Shown piece by piece: positions 18,585 through 26,687 of a stretch of DNA of 38,324 nucleotides. The notes beneath the pieces were generated by a model, which saw only the letters and a list, made by a program, of their open reading frames with translations, searched no databases and was not told the DNA's origin. A program made the position numbers and the translations under genes. How positions within the stretch are numbered: the stretch's first letter is position 1; each line of letters begins with the position of its first letter. The DNA comes from Deltaproteobacteria bacterium (GTDB lineage Bacteria; Myxococcota_A; UBA796; UBA2385): the NCBI GenBank assembly GCA_018401435.1, contig JAGYJW010000058.1, positions 1 to 38,324 of the forward strand, in the 5' to 3' direction.

Positions 18585-19580
18585 ATGGAGCCGCTGATTC
18601 CCTATTTCGAGGTCGTGAAGTTTCCGATCACGGACAGCTTCGCGATCCATGGATTCGGCATCCTGGTGGCCCTGGGCTTTGTCTTTGGGGCCAAGCTGGC
18701 CATGCGCAAGGCCAGCCGGGACGGGCTGGATCCCGAGGTCATCAACCGCCTCGTGGGTTGGCTGGTGGTGGGCGTCTTCGTGGGCGGCCACTGGGGCCAC
18801 CTGCTCATGTACGAGCCCCAGGACATCCTGGATGATCCCATCATCCTGGTGAAGTTCTGGCACGGCCTCTCCAGCTTTGGCGGCTTCATCGGCTGCGCCA
18901 TCCTCGGCCTGATCTTCTTCCGCCGGGAGAACGCCGCCATCCAGAGGCAGAACCGCGTGCTCAAGGGCGAGGGCAAGCCCCTGCTGCAGCGCCTCAATGT
19001 CTGGGGCTTCGCCGATGCCTGCCTCTACGGCTTCACGCTGGGCTGGGCCCTCGGCCGCACCGGCTGCTTTGTCGCCCATGACCACCCCGGGTCCACCACG
19101 CGCTTCTTCTTGGGCGTCAAGGGCATGATGAACCCCAACAGCTTCGACCCCACGGCCAAGCTGGCCTGGATGAACGAACAAGCCGCCTGGTTCCCCGAGC
19201 TGGCCACCATGGCCGTCAACAAGTCCATCCCCGCCAGCATCTGGCAGCAGGTGGGCTACCACGACATGGGGCTCTACGAGGCCATCTGGGCCCTGGCCAT
19301 GTGCGGCCTCCTCACGGTGCTGGACCGCAAGCCCCGGCCGCCGGGCTTCTTCGTGGGCATGACCTTTCTGTGCTACGGGCCGCTGCGCCTGGCCTTCGAC
19401 CTCTTCCGGCACCCCACCACCGACACCCGCTACCTGGGCTTCACCCCGGCCCAATACCTGTCCGTGGCCATGGCGCTGCTGGGGGCCTGGCTGCTCTATG
19501 TGATGCGGAACAAGCCCCCCATTCGCAGCGCCGCCGTCGCGACGGCGGGCGAAGCGGTGGATGCCGCCCCGCCCGCCTGA
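18585..19580 (+). CDS. lgt: Prolipoprotein diacylglyceryl transferase
   Basis: 331 residues. Lgt moves diacylglycerol from phosphatidylglycerol to the Cys of prolipoproteins in the inner membrane, the first step of lipoprotein maturation. ATG 18585 follows TCTGGAG. About seven hydrophobic segments are visible. Signatures: HGLSSFGGFIG (about 93-103), GRTGCF (Arg158 matching the essential Arg of GRxGNF), and YGPLRLAFDLFR near the C-terminus. The usual Asn after Gly is Cys and is followed by HDHPG, a variant loop. Its position among many lipoprotein genes fits its role, though it is probably the genome's general enzyme. The stop lies 6 bases from the converging barrel gene. Confidence 0.9.
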   Translation: MEPLIPYFEVVKFPITDSFAIHGFGILVALGFVFGAKLAMRKASRDGLDPEVINRLVGWLVVGVFVGGHWGHLLMYEPQDILDDPIILVKFWHGLSSFGGFIGCAILGLIFFRRENAAIQRQNRVLKGEGKPLLQRLNVWGFADACLYGFTLGWALGRTGCFVAHDHPGSTTRFFLGVKGMMNPNSFDPTAKLAWMNEQAAWFPELATMAVNKSIPASIWQQVGYHDMGLYEAIWALAMCGLLTVLDRKPRPPGFFVGMTFLCYGPLRLAFDLFRHPTTDTRYLGFTPAQYLSVAMALLGAWLLYVMRNKPPIRSAAVATAGEAVDAAPPA

Positions 19581-19586
19581 GCCGCC

Positions 19587-20279
19587 TTAGAAGTGCAGGC
19601 CGACGCCTGCGCTGGCATAGAGGCCCTGGAAGCGCAGATCCCCGATGGACACCGGGCCGTTGTCGGCGCCGGCGTCTCGCGCGTTCTTGTCTTTGAAGCG
19701 CAGCTTGCCCGTGATGCCGTAGCCCACCTCCACATGGGTCGCGACGCGCATGCCCTGGCGGATGCGGATGGGCCGCAGGTCCACGCCCAGGGCCGCGATG
19801 CCGCCCGGTGCGAAGGCCTTGAAGGTCAGCTCGTTGAGGTTGCCCTCGTTGAAGGGGTCGTCGTCGAATCGGGCCGTGGCCGCCCAGCCCACCACCTGGG
19901 CCGTGACATAGGGCGAGACAAAGGGCCGGATGGGCAGCTCCAGCTTGGGCCCCAGGCTGAAGCGATTGTGCGTCATCTGGGTGCTGAAGAGCAGGCTGTC
20001 ATCGTAGCCATAGGCGTAGTCGTCTTCGTAGCCATCGCCATAGCCGCTGGCGTAGACGTCCAGGCCAACCCGTCCGGTCTGCCAGCCCGCCACCAGGCTG
20101 ATATTCTTGGTGAAGCCGAAGCCGCCCCGGAAGCCCCAGGTGCCGATCTGGCTGCTTTCGGAAAAATACTCGTAGTTGCTGTCATTTGCGCCGAAGGTCC
20201 CCACGTCCACAGAGAGGTCGTGGGCCTGGGCGGTGGGCAGCGCTGCGGCCAGCGCGAGTGAGAGCAGGGAGGTCAGCAT
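19587..20279 (-). CDS. Small outer-membrane beta-barrel protein
   Basis: 230 residues. The signal peptide MLTSLLSLALAAALPTAQA cleaves after AQA. Mature sequence has alternating strands (GFRGGFGFTKNISLVAGW, PYVTAQVVGWAATARF, HVEVGYGITGKLRF) and ends GVGLHF, a C-terminal Phe as recognised by the Bam complex. About residues 78-96 form an acidic, Tyr/Gly-rich loop (YGDGYEDDYAYGYDDS), probably external. The ATG at 20279 shares a base with the stop of the upstream propeller lipoprotein (TGATG) and has GAGGAG five bases before it; a GTG three bases earlier is the alternative. It is the last gene of the cassette, so the propeller lipoproteins may dock on this barrel. Confidence 0.8.
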   Translation of the reverse strand: MLTSLLSLALAAALPTAQAHDLSVDVGTFGANDSNYEYFSESSQIGTWGFRGGFGFTKNISLVAGWQTGRVGLDVYASGYGDGYEDDYAYGYDDSLLFSTQMTHNRFSLGPKLELPIRPFVSPYVTAQVVGWAATARFDDDPFNEGNLNELTFKAFAPGGIAALGVDLRPIRIRQGMRVATHVEVGYGITGKLRFKDKNARDAGADNGPVSIGDLRFQGLYASAGVGLHF

Positions 20280-21853
20280 CACTTCTCCTCGTTGCTGCGG
20301 CGGGGCAGCTCGGCGTCGTCCATCAGGCCGGCCAGGGCGAAGCCGCCGGCGCTCACAGGCTCGTCGGTGGCAGGATCCAGGAAGCTCACCAGCCCCAGGC
20401 CGGACTGGTGGGTGACCCAGAAGCGCCCATCGGGCAGGGCGCCGATGCCCGTGGGGGGCGCGGGCAGGTCGATCTCGACCGGCTGGCTGGGCCTGGCCAG
20501 GTCCACCTTCAGCAGCTTGTCCAGGCCGTCCAGCAGCAGCAAGGCATAGGTGGTGCTGTCGCCTTCCACCAGGGCCAGGCCCACCGGCTCGCTCTGCAGG
20601 ACCAGGCTCACCGCCTCGTCGCCGCTGAGGTTCATCACCGCGAGGCCCCAGTTGCGGTCCTGGTATTCATCCAGGCCGCCCGAGTAGGTGTTCTCGGGGA
20701 TGAGGGTGGCGACCGCATAGAGGCCGCCCGGGCTCAGCCGCATCGCTTGAATGGGGTTGGCCACCCGGTATTCGGTCAGGGCATTGGTCTCGAGGTCGAG
20801 CTTGTAGACGTCATAGCTGCCGCCCCGGTCATTGTAGACCACGGCCGCCTGGTCGTTGAGCAGGATGGCGGTGGCCGGATCATCCAGCTCCACCGGCTCG
20901 GCCAGCTCGTAGCGATCGTGCTCCAGGCGGTCGATCTGGGCCAGCCCCGAGTAGACGATCAGCGTCTCGTCGGTGGATGCAGACACGGCGAGATCGGCCG
21001 GTGCAGCATCGAGGTCTTCGATGTCGATGGAGTAGCTCTCCAGGTCGAGCTTGTAAAGCAGGGATGAGCCCTGGATGCTCACCAGCGCGGTGCTGCCGTC
21101 GGGGGAGAGCACGGCGTCCTGGGGGTCCACCTCCTGGTCGGCATCCAAGGTGAGGGGATACTCGACCAGCACCGAGAAGGTGGCGAGATCGACCACCACC
21201 ACCTTGCTCCGGCTCATGACCACCGCCTTGGCGGAGTCGGCGGAGAAGAGGATGTTGTTTGGCGAGAAGCCGATGGAGACGGCCACCGGGTCGCCGCCGT
21301 CCAGGGGCACAAAGACCACCTCCGTCAGGTCCACGATGCCGGAGATCTCGATGTCGAGCCCGATGTCGTAGTCCAGATAGGCCACCGCCGTCTGTCCGTC
21401 CGGCGAGAAGGCCAGGGCGTTCATATGGGCGGGGATGCTGGCGGCTCCGCTGCGCTTGCCATCGGCCACGATGGCAAGCTCGGCGCCATAGCCCAGCTTG
21501 TCTTCGGGGCAGTCCTCGACCAGCACGATGTCTTCGCTGGGGTCCTCGCAGGTGGGCCAGCGCGCAAAGACCAGCACCTGCTCGCTGTCGGGGGTGCCCA
21601 CCATGCGGATGGGGGTGGCGCCCGCCAGGTCAACCAGGCCGTACTTGCCGTCGTCGGTCACCCGGGCCAGGGCGCCGGCCTCGGGGAGCTGGATGTAGAG
21701 GCCGTCGTTGATGCCGACCAGGTTGGGGCTCCAGGTGGAGACCTCCAGCCAGGCCTCGCCATCGCCGCCCATATCCCCGAAGGGATTGCAGGCGGAGGCC
21801 AAGGCGCCGAGTCCGGCCAACAGGAGCAGGGTGGGGGCAGAGTGGGTGTTCAT
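20279..21853 (-). CDS. Beta-propeller lipoprotein, divergent third copy
   Basis: 524 residues. The chosen start ATG 21853 has GAGGATCGCC upstream; ATG 21865, which overlaps the upstream stop as ATGA, is an alternative adding MRIA. Lipobox LASAC, then an acidic Gly linker. Repeated units with AFSPDGQTAVAYL, FSADSAKAVVMS, VLSPDGSTALVSI and RLSPGGLYAVATL are blades of a YncE/WD-like propeller, about seven in all. It differs clearly from the two upstream copies and lacks their GRISFYD...TITGFELN ending, having VSFLDPATDEPVSAGGF instead. It lies in a tight operon between propeller copy 2 and the barrel. Likely exposed on the outer membrane; ligand unknown. Confidence 0.75.
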   Translation of the reverse strand: MNTHSAPTLLLLAGLGALASACNPFGDMGGDGEAWLEVSTWSPNLVGINDGLYIQLPEAGALARVTDDGKYGLVDLAGATPIRMVGTPDSEQVLVFARWPTCEDPSEDIVLVEDCPEDKLGYGAELAIVADGKRSGAASIPAHMNALAFSPDGQTAVAYLDYDIGLDIEISGIVDLTEVVFVPLDGGDPVAVSIGFSPNNILFSADSAKAVVMSRSKVVVVDLATFSVLVEYPLTLDADQEVDPQDAVLSPDGSTALVSIQGSSLLYKLDLESYSIDIEDLDAAPADLAVSASTDETLIVYSGLAQIDRLEHDRYELAEPVELDDPATAILLNDQAAVVYNDRGGSYDVYKLDLETNALTEYRVANPIQAMRLSPGGLYAVATLIPENTYSGGLDEYQDRNWGLAVMNLSGDEAVSLVLQSEPVGLALVEGDSTTYALLLLDGLDKLLKVDLARPSQPVEIDLPAPPTGIGALPDGRFWVTHQSGLGLVSFLDPATDEPVSAGGFALAGLMDDAELPRRSNEEK

Positions 21854-21861
21854 GGCGATCC

Positions 21862-23424
21862 TCATTCGGTGTCGATGCCGGCATTGAGCTCGAAGCCCGT
21901 GATGGTCTGCAGCTGCTGGGTTGCGGCGTCGTAGAAGCTGATGCGGCCCAGCTCGTGCTCCTGGCTGACGAAGGCCGTGGTGGTCTCGGGCAGCACGCCC
22001 AGGTGCACCGGCGAACTCTTGAGTTGGACCTCGTCATAGAGCAGGGTGTCGAAGTCGATGACCTCGAGGTAGGGCTCGGTCTCCATGATGAAGAAGCCCG
22101 TCTCGCCATCTTCGGTGGACGAGAAGGCGGTGGGTGCATTGGGCAGCCGCAGCGGGTTGCTGAAGAAGTCCGAAAGGGCCACCAGGGTGAGCGCCCACTC
22201 GTTGTAGAAGGGCGAGTCGGTGTCCACGTCGCCATTCTCGCCCTTGTTGTGGAAGACCAGGGCGGTGCCGCCGGTGGGCGAGACCCGCAGGCCGCTCACC
22301 GGCTTGACCAGGCTGTGCACGGCGATGCTGTCGTCGCTGCGCTGCCAGCTGCCGTAGCGGGAGCGACCGCTGGCCGTGCTGTAGAGCAGGGCCTTGCTGC
22401 CATCGGGGCTCATCACCAGGCTGCCGAAGACCTCGCCCGAGGGCAGGTCGATGATCTGCGGAGTGCCGAAAGGATCCGCGAGATCGTAGACCCAGAGCTG
22501 GTTGTCGTCGCGAGACACCGCGACGGCCTGGCTGCCGTCGGGGGTGGCGTCCAGGTCGGTGGGGTTGGCCCCCACATCCACCCGCTGCACGTCGTGGGTG
22601 ATGAGGTCCACCACCACCAGCTCCGTCGCGCCGAACTGCCGCACCAGCGCATAGTCGCCCGTCGGGCTCAGCAGCACCTCTTCGGCCACCGGCGGGTCCA
22701 GCAGGTCCTCGGCGATCTGGATGCGCGCGGGCACCGGGTTTTCGGCCGTCAGGTCCACCAGGGCGAGGTAGGCATCGCTCACCACCACGGCCAGGTTGCC
22801 GTCCTGGGTGAACTGGATCTCGCGGGGGTTGAAGCCCACCACCATGGGGTGGTGGCTGGCGTCGGCCAGGCGCACGAAGCTGACCTCGTTGAAGCTCTGG
22901 GCGCCGCTGCTGCCGCCCTCGTCTCCGCGGTCCTCGTCGTGGTAGACGGCGACCCAGGCCCCATCGGGGGACATGACCATGCTGTTGTAGTTGGCCCGCA
23001 CCGCCACCGTGGTCACGCCCAGGGTGGCGGCGTCGATGATGCTGACGTCGTCGCTGCCCTGGTTGAAGGTGACCGCCGTGCGGTAGTCCTCGGTGGTGGC
23101 CACGGCCTGCGGGTTCACGCCGACTTCGGCGGTGATGACCCCCAGGCTGGGCACCGCGATGCGGGTGACCGTGTCGCGGTTGGGGTTGGCCACAAAGACA
23201 TAGGCGTCGGTGGTGGCGGGCGGCAGGGTGAGGAAGTCATCCTCCTCCTCGGGCTCGTAGTCCGAGCCGTCCGACCCGTCGTCGGAGCCCGCGCCGTCGC
23301 CCGGCGCATAATTGCCGGTGTCGCCCCGGGCGCCTCCTTCATCGGAGGAGGCCAGCTCGAAGTCGGCGCAGCCCATGAGGGTGAGGGGAAGGACCCCCAA
23401 GAAGAGGGGGAGGCGGAAAGTCAT
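21862..23424 (-). CDS. Beta-propeller lipoprotein, copy 2
   Basis: 520 residues. ATG 23424 is preceded by TGGAGGATCC. Lipobox LMGC (Cys18), then a low-complexity acidic linker (DDGSDGSDYEPEEEDD). The propeller carries YVFVANPNRDTVTRIAVPSL, FTQDGNLAVVVSDAYLALVDL, GANPTDLDATPDGSQAVAVS and HELGRISFYDAATQQLQTIT across the blades. By eye about half the residues match the neighbouring copy at 23562. Such YncE-like propellers often act in binding rather than catalysis. It begins a transcription unit with a putative sigma-54 promoter directly upstream, and overlaps the next gene's alternative start by 4 bases. Confidence 0.8.
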   Translation of the reverse strand: MTFRLPLFLGVLPLTLMGCADFELASSDEGGARGDTGNYAPGDGAGSDDGSDGSDYEPEEEDDFLTLPPATTDAYVFVANPNRDTVTRIAVPSLGVITAEVGVNPQAVATTEDYRTAVTFNQGSDDVSIIDAATLGVTTVAVRANYNSMVMSPDGAWVAVYHDEDRGDEGGSSGAQSFNEVSFVRLADASHHPMVVGFNPREIQFTQDGNLAVVVSDAYLALVDLTAENPVPARIQIAEDLLDPPVAEEVLLSPTGDYALVRQFGATELVVVDLITHDVQRVDVGANPTDLDATPDGSQAVAVSRDDNQLWVYDLADPFGTPQIIDLPSGEVFGSLVMSPDGSKALLYSTASGRSRYGSWQRSDDSIAVHSLVKPVSGLRVSPTGGTALVFHNKGENGDVDTDSPFYNEWALTLVALSDFFSNPLRLPNAPTAFSSTEDGETGFFIMETEPYLEVIDFDTLLYDEVQLKSSPVHLGVLPETTTAFVSQEHELGRISFYDAATQQLQTITGFELNAGIDTE

Positions 23425-23451
23425 GGATCCTCCAGGTTCGTCCCAAGTCAA

Positions 23452-23467
23452 TGCAAGGGGTGTGCCA
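23452..23467 (-). promoter_or_regulatory. Putative sigma-54 (-24/-12) promoter
   Basis: On the minus strand TGGCACACCCCTTGCA matches TGGCAC-N5-TTGCA, with the -24 GG and -12 GC separated by exactly 10 bases. A start about 12 bases downstream (near 23441) leaves an 18-base leader holding the ribosome-binding site of the lipoprotein gene at 23424. Sigma-54 promoters need an enhancer-binding activator; no obvious binding site is visible. Confidence 0.7.
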
Positions 23468-23561
23468 GGACTCGTCGATGGGCGCTGCTGGCCCATTCTC
23501 GACAATGTTGGCCCGGGCGGCGGCGGCCAGGGCCATCAAAGTGCGACATCTGCGTCGCTGA

Positions 23562-25163
23562 TCAGTACTCGATGCCCGCGTTGAGCTCGAAGCCGGTGAT
23601 GGTGCGCAAATCACCCGTCGCGCTGTCATAGAAGCTGATGCGCCCCAGCTCGTGGTCCTGGCTGACATAGGCGGTGTCCGTGCCCGGCAGGATGCCCAGG
23701 TGACTCGCGTTGCTGCGCAGCACCACCTCGTCAAAGAGCAGGGTGTCGAAGTGCAGCACCTCCAGCCAGGGCTTCTCGTCCATGATGAAGTAGCCGCGCA
23801 GGCCGTCCTCGCTGCCCACCATCTCGGTGGGCTCTGCCGCCAGCAGGATGGGGTTGGCGAAGTGGCTGCGCAGCTCCACCAGGGTCAAGGCCCACTGGTA
23901 GCGGAAGGGGGAGCCCGGGTCGGCGCCCTCATCGGACTTGTCGTGGAAGAAGGTGGCCGTGCCGCCGTCCTCGCTCAGGAAGACCGCCGTGACCGGCTTG
24001 ACCAGGGGGCGCACCGTCACGGTGCCGGGGTCCTCATCCGCCAGGGCCCAGGCCCCGTAGCGGGCCCGACCCGCAGCCGTGCTGTAGAGGATGGCCTGGC
24101 TGCCATCGGGGCTCACCGCGATGGACCCGAAGACCTCCTCGGCAGGCATGTCCACCACCCGGGGCGTGCTCAGGGGGGCCTCGGTGTCGTAGAGCCACAG
24201 CTCGCTGGCGGTGCGGGCCACCGCGATGGCCGTGCGCCCATCGGGGCTGATGTCCAGGTCGGTGGGGTTGGCGCCCACGGGCAGGTCCACCACCGTGCGC
24301 TCGGCGAGATCGACCAGCTTGAGCTTGTTCACGCCGTACTGCCGAATGAAGGCATAGCGCCCGTCCGGGGTGAGCAGCAGCTCCTCGGCCACGGGGGGAT
24401 CCGCCGTGTCTTCGGCGATGCGCACCCGCTCCATCGTGGGCGGGCTGGTGGTCAGGTCCACCAGGGCCAGCCAGGCGTCGCTGACGATGACGGCCAGGGT
24501 GCCGTCCTGGGTGAAGGAGACGCCGCGGGGATCAAAGCCCACCACCAGGGGGTGGTGCTGCCCGCCAGCCAGGTCCACCAGGCTGACCTCGTTGTAGCTC
24601 TGGGCGCCTTCGGGCTCGGGGTCGGCATCGTCCACCGCCCCCTCGCTGAACCAGATGGCGCCATAGGCCCCGGTCGGGTCCACCGCCAGCGTGTTCAGGT
24701 GGGGGCGAATCTCGACCTCGGTGCCCGCCAGGGTCTCGGTGTCCAGCAGGCTGACGCTGTGGGAGCCCACATTGAGCACCACCGCCATGGACGCATCCGG
24801 CGTGGTGACCACCGACCCCGGGCGCACACCCACTGCCACCGTCTCGACTGCCAAGGAGGGCACGCTCACCCGGGTCACGGTGTCGCGATCGGCGTTGGCG
24901 ACAAAGACATAGCGCGGGGTGCTGGCGGGCCGCAGGACGCGCTCGCTCAGCTCGTCTTCAGAGCCATAGCCGTCGTCAAAGCCGGTGTCGGCCCAGCCGC
25001 CGTCCGAGCCATCGGCGCCATCGGTGCCGTCGCTGCCGTCGCTACCGTCGCCGTAGTCATAGTCGCCCCGATAGCTGCCGCTGTCGTTCTCCGACTTGGC
25101 GCTGCCCTTGCAGGCCACCAGCAGCACCGACAGAGCCAGCAATTGTGCTTGAACGCGAGACAT
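23562..25163 (-). CDS. Beta-propeller lipoprotein, copy 1
   Basis: 533 residues. ATG 25163 follows CGGAGCG; ATG 25181 is a weaker alternative. Lipobox LLVAC, then a linker of Asp-Gly-Ser/Thr repeats (about residues 30-55) containing DGSDGSDGTDGADGSDGG and Tyr/Asp pairs. Blades include YVFVANADRDTVTRVSVPSL, LNVGSHSVSLLDTETL, LLLTPDGRYAFIRQYG and IAVSPDGSQAILYSTAAGR, then YVSQDHELGRISFYDSATG. Its ending TITGFELNAGIEY is shared with copy 2, so the pair is a tandem duplication. A 137-bp gap containing the sigma-54 site separates them, so this copy may be controlled differently from copy 2. Confidence 0.8.
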   Translation of the reverse strand: MSRVQAQLLALSVLLVACKGSAKSENDSGSYRGDYDYGDGSDGSDGTDGADGSDGGWADTGFDDGYGSEDELSERVLRPASTPRYVFVANADRDTVTRVSVPSLAVETVAVGVRPGSVVTTPDASMAVVLNVGSHSVSLLDTETLAGTEVEIRPHLNTLAVDPTGAYGAIWFSEGAVDDADPEPEGAQSYNEVSLVDLAGGQHHPLVVGFDPRGVSFTQDGTLAVIVSDAWLALVDLTTSPPTMERVRIAEDTADPPVAEELLLTPDGRYAFIRQYGVNKLKLVDLAERTVVDLPVGANPTDLDISPDGRTAIAVARTASELWLYDTEAPLSTPRVVDMPAEEVFGSIAVSPDGSQAILYSTAAGRARYGAWALADEDPGTVTVRPLVKPVTAVFLSEDGGTATFFHDKSDEGADPGSPFRYQWALTLVELRSHFANPILLAAEPTEMVGSEDGLRGYFIMDEKPWLEVLHFDTLLFDEVVLRSNASHLGILPGTDTAYVSQDHELGRISFYDSATGDLRTITGFELNAGIEY

Positions 25164-25251
25164 GGACGCTCCGAGCGACATCCGAGTGCCCACGATAGCG
25201 CGCCTTGTACCCAGTCGGGCGCACCAGCCCCTGCGGTGGGTCAGATTGGCT

Positions 25252-25776
25252 TCAAGCACCCGCCAGTGCGAGGTGCAAGGCGCAGATGGTCTTGGCGTCG
25301 GTGATGCGCCCGTCGCGGATCATCGCCAGGGCTTGACCGCCGGGAATACGCACCACGCGGATATATTCGTCGGCATCGGGCTGGGCGGCGCTGGCGCTGA
25401 GCCCCCGGGCCAGGAAGATCCAGATGCGCTCGTCGGTAAAGCCCGGCGTGGTGAAGATGCAGCCCAGCTCTTGCAAGTCGGCGGCCTGCAGCTGCACCTC
25501 TTCGCCAAGCTCGCGGGCGGCGCAGACGGCCGGCGCCTCACCCGGCTCCAGCACCCCAGCCGGCACCTCGTAGATGAGCCCACCGGCGGCGTGGCGGTGC
25601 TGGTGCACCAGGGTCACGCTGCCATCGTCGTGCAGGGGCACCACGGCGGCGGCGCCGGGGTGGCGGATGATCTCGAGGTCCACCCGCCGGCCATCGGGCA
25701 GGGTGGCGGTCTCCAGGCCCAGGCGGACGATGCGGCCCTCATAGAGGGAACGACGATCCGCCGGGCCGCGGCTCAC
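25252..25776 (-). CDS. Nudix hydrolase, ADP-ribose pyrophosphatase type
   Basis: 174 residues. Cleaves a nucleoside diphosphate linked to another group, most likely ADP-ribose to AMP and ribose-5-phosphate. GTG 25776 overlaps the stop of the preceding lipoprotein gene (GTGA) with TGGAG just upstream; the open frame further 5' is inside that gene. The Nudix box runs residues 74-96, with Gly74, Glu80, Arg88-Glu89 and Glu92-Glu93 present. The usual Gly near its end is Gln95. PGFTDE downstream (about 117-122) is typical of ADP-ribose pyrophosphatases. No signal peptide, so it is cytoplasmic, which is odd within a run of lipoprotein genes; it may be co-transcribed only by position. Confidence 0.85.
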   Translation of the reverse strand: MSRGPADRRSLYEGRIVRLGLETATLPDGRRVDLEIIRHPGAAAVVPLHDDGSVTLVHQHRHAAGGLIYEVPAGVLEPGEAPAVCAARELGEEVQLQAADLQELGCIFTTPGFTDERIWIFLARGLSASAAQPDADEYIRVVRIPGGQALAMIRDGRITDAKTICALHLALAGA

Positions 25777-26375
25777 TGCTCCAGCTCGGGGAAGGTGACG
25801 GTGCCGACCAGCTCCACTGTGCCCCACCAGTCTCCATAACCATAGGCGAAGTCCAGGGTCCAACCGTCCCAATCGGCGTTGTCGTCCAGCTCTTCCAAGG
25901 ACAGCTCGCCACGATCCTCGACGAAACGCACGACCTCGGCCGAGTCTTCAGAGAGGCGGATGCCCCGGAAGGTGGGCGACTCGATGCCGATGCCGCAGGC
26001 CTCGTCGGTGTCCACGTCAATCTCGTAGATGTGGTCGCAGGAGGGGCAGAGGTCGAGCAGGGCCTCGTAGGTGGCGCCGCTCCGAAGCTCCGAGCCCTCT
26101 TCGCCCAGGTCCTCGTCGCAGTCGTAGCGGTCGTCTTCGGCGTCGATGATGAGGGTGCGGGACCCCGACCACTGGCTGAAGTCCGGAACCAGCTCGGGGA
26201 CCTCGTCGCCGTCGGTGCCGTCGGTGCCGTCGGTGCCATCGGTGCCGTCGGTGCCGTCCGCCCCGCCGCCCACATCCAGCCCGTCGTCTTCGGAGCTCTT
26301 GCCGTCGTCGGCGATGGTGGGGGTGCAGGCCAGGGCAAAGAGGCCGGACAGCAGGGGAATCAAGATGGCACGCAT
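25773..26375 (-). CDS. Acidic lipoprotein with Asp-Gly-Thr repeat linker
   Basis: 200 residues. ATG 26375 follows TGGAGGACC. Lipobox FALAC (Cys17), then an acidic linker that is a five-unit (Thr-Asp-Gly) repeat. The globular part has LCPSCDHIYEIDVDTDEACGIG, with a Cys-x-x-Cys pair, and ends in a Tyr/Gly/Trp strand (DFAYGYGDWWGTVELVGTVTF). No family recognised. It is first of a unit with the Nudix gene (4-base overlap) and is preceded by the tRNA terminator, so transcription starts in 26376-26478. The linker style matches propeller copy 1, suggesting the same surface. Confidence 0.7.
   Translation of the reverse strand: MRAILIPLLSGLFALACTPTIADDGKSSEDDGLDVGGGADGTDGTDGTDGTDGTDGDEVPELVPDFSQWSGSRTLIIDAEDDRYDCDEDLGEEGSELRSGATYEALLDLCPSCDHIYEIDVDTDEACGIGIESPTFRGIRLSEDSAEVVRFVEDRGELSLEELDDNADWDGWTLDFAYGYGDWWGTVELVGTVTFPELEQ
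26211..26255 (-). repeat. 9-base tandem repeat inside the lipoprotein gene
   Basis: Five tandem copies of GTCGGTGCC (plus-strand form; the fourth has one change) encode Thr-Asp-Gly units. In-frame repeats of this length can change copy number without frameshift. Confidence 0.8.
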
Positions 26376-26478
26376 GGGTCCTCCAGGGAGTGATCCGAGC
26401 CCCCAGGCTATCTGAAGGCCGGGCCCTTGACCGCACTTGAAAGGGCCAGCCGCGGCAGAAAGGGCGCATTCGGGACGC

Positions 26479-26510
26479 AAAAAAGCCGCCGGACCCGAAG
26501 ATCCGGCGGC
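26479..26510 (-). terminator. Rho-independent terminator of the tRNA gene
   Basis: On the minus strand GCCGCCGGA pairs perfectly with TCCGGCGGC over 9 base pairs, with an 8-base loop, and is followed by six T. It begins 6 bases after the tRNA CCA end. Confidence 0.9.
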
Positions 26511-26515
26511 CAAGA

Positions 26516-26602
<87 letters not shown>

Positions 26603-26639
26603 AAAATTCCGAGCGCCCGCAGGCCCCCGAAGCACCGGC

Positions 26640-26667
26640 AGTTTATCGAGGCCGCTGAATCTGTCAA
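26640..26667 (-). promoter_or_regulatory. Sigma-70-type promoter of the tRNA gene
   Basis: Minus strand: perfect -35 TTGACA (26662-26667), 16-base spacer, -10 TAAACT (26640-26645). The predicted start is about 30 bases before the mature tRNA 5' end. Confidence 0.75.
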
Positions 26668-26687
26668 GGCAGCTGCAGCGCCTCTGT

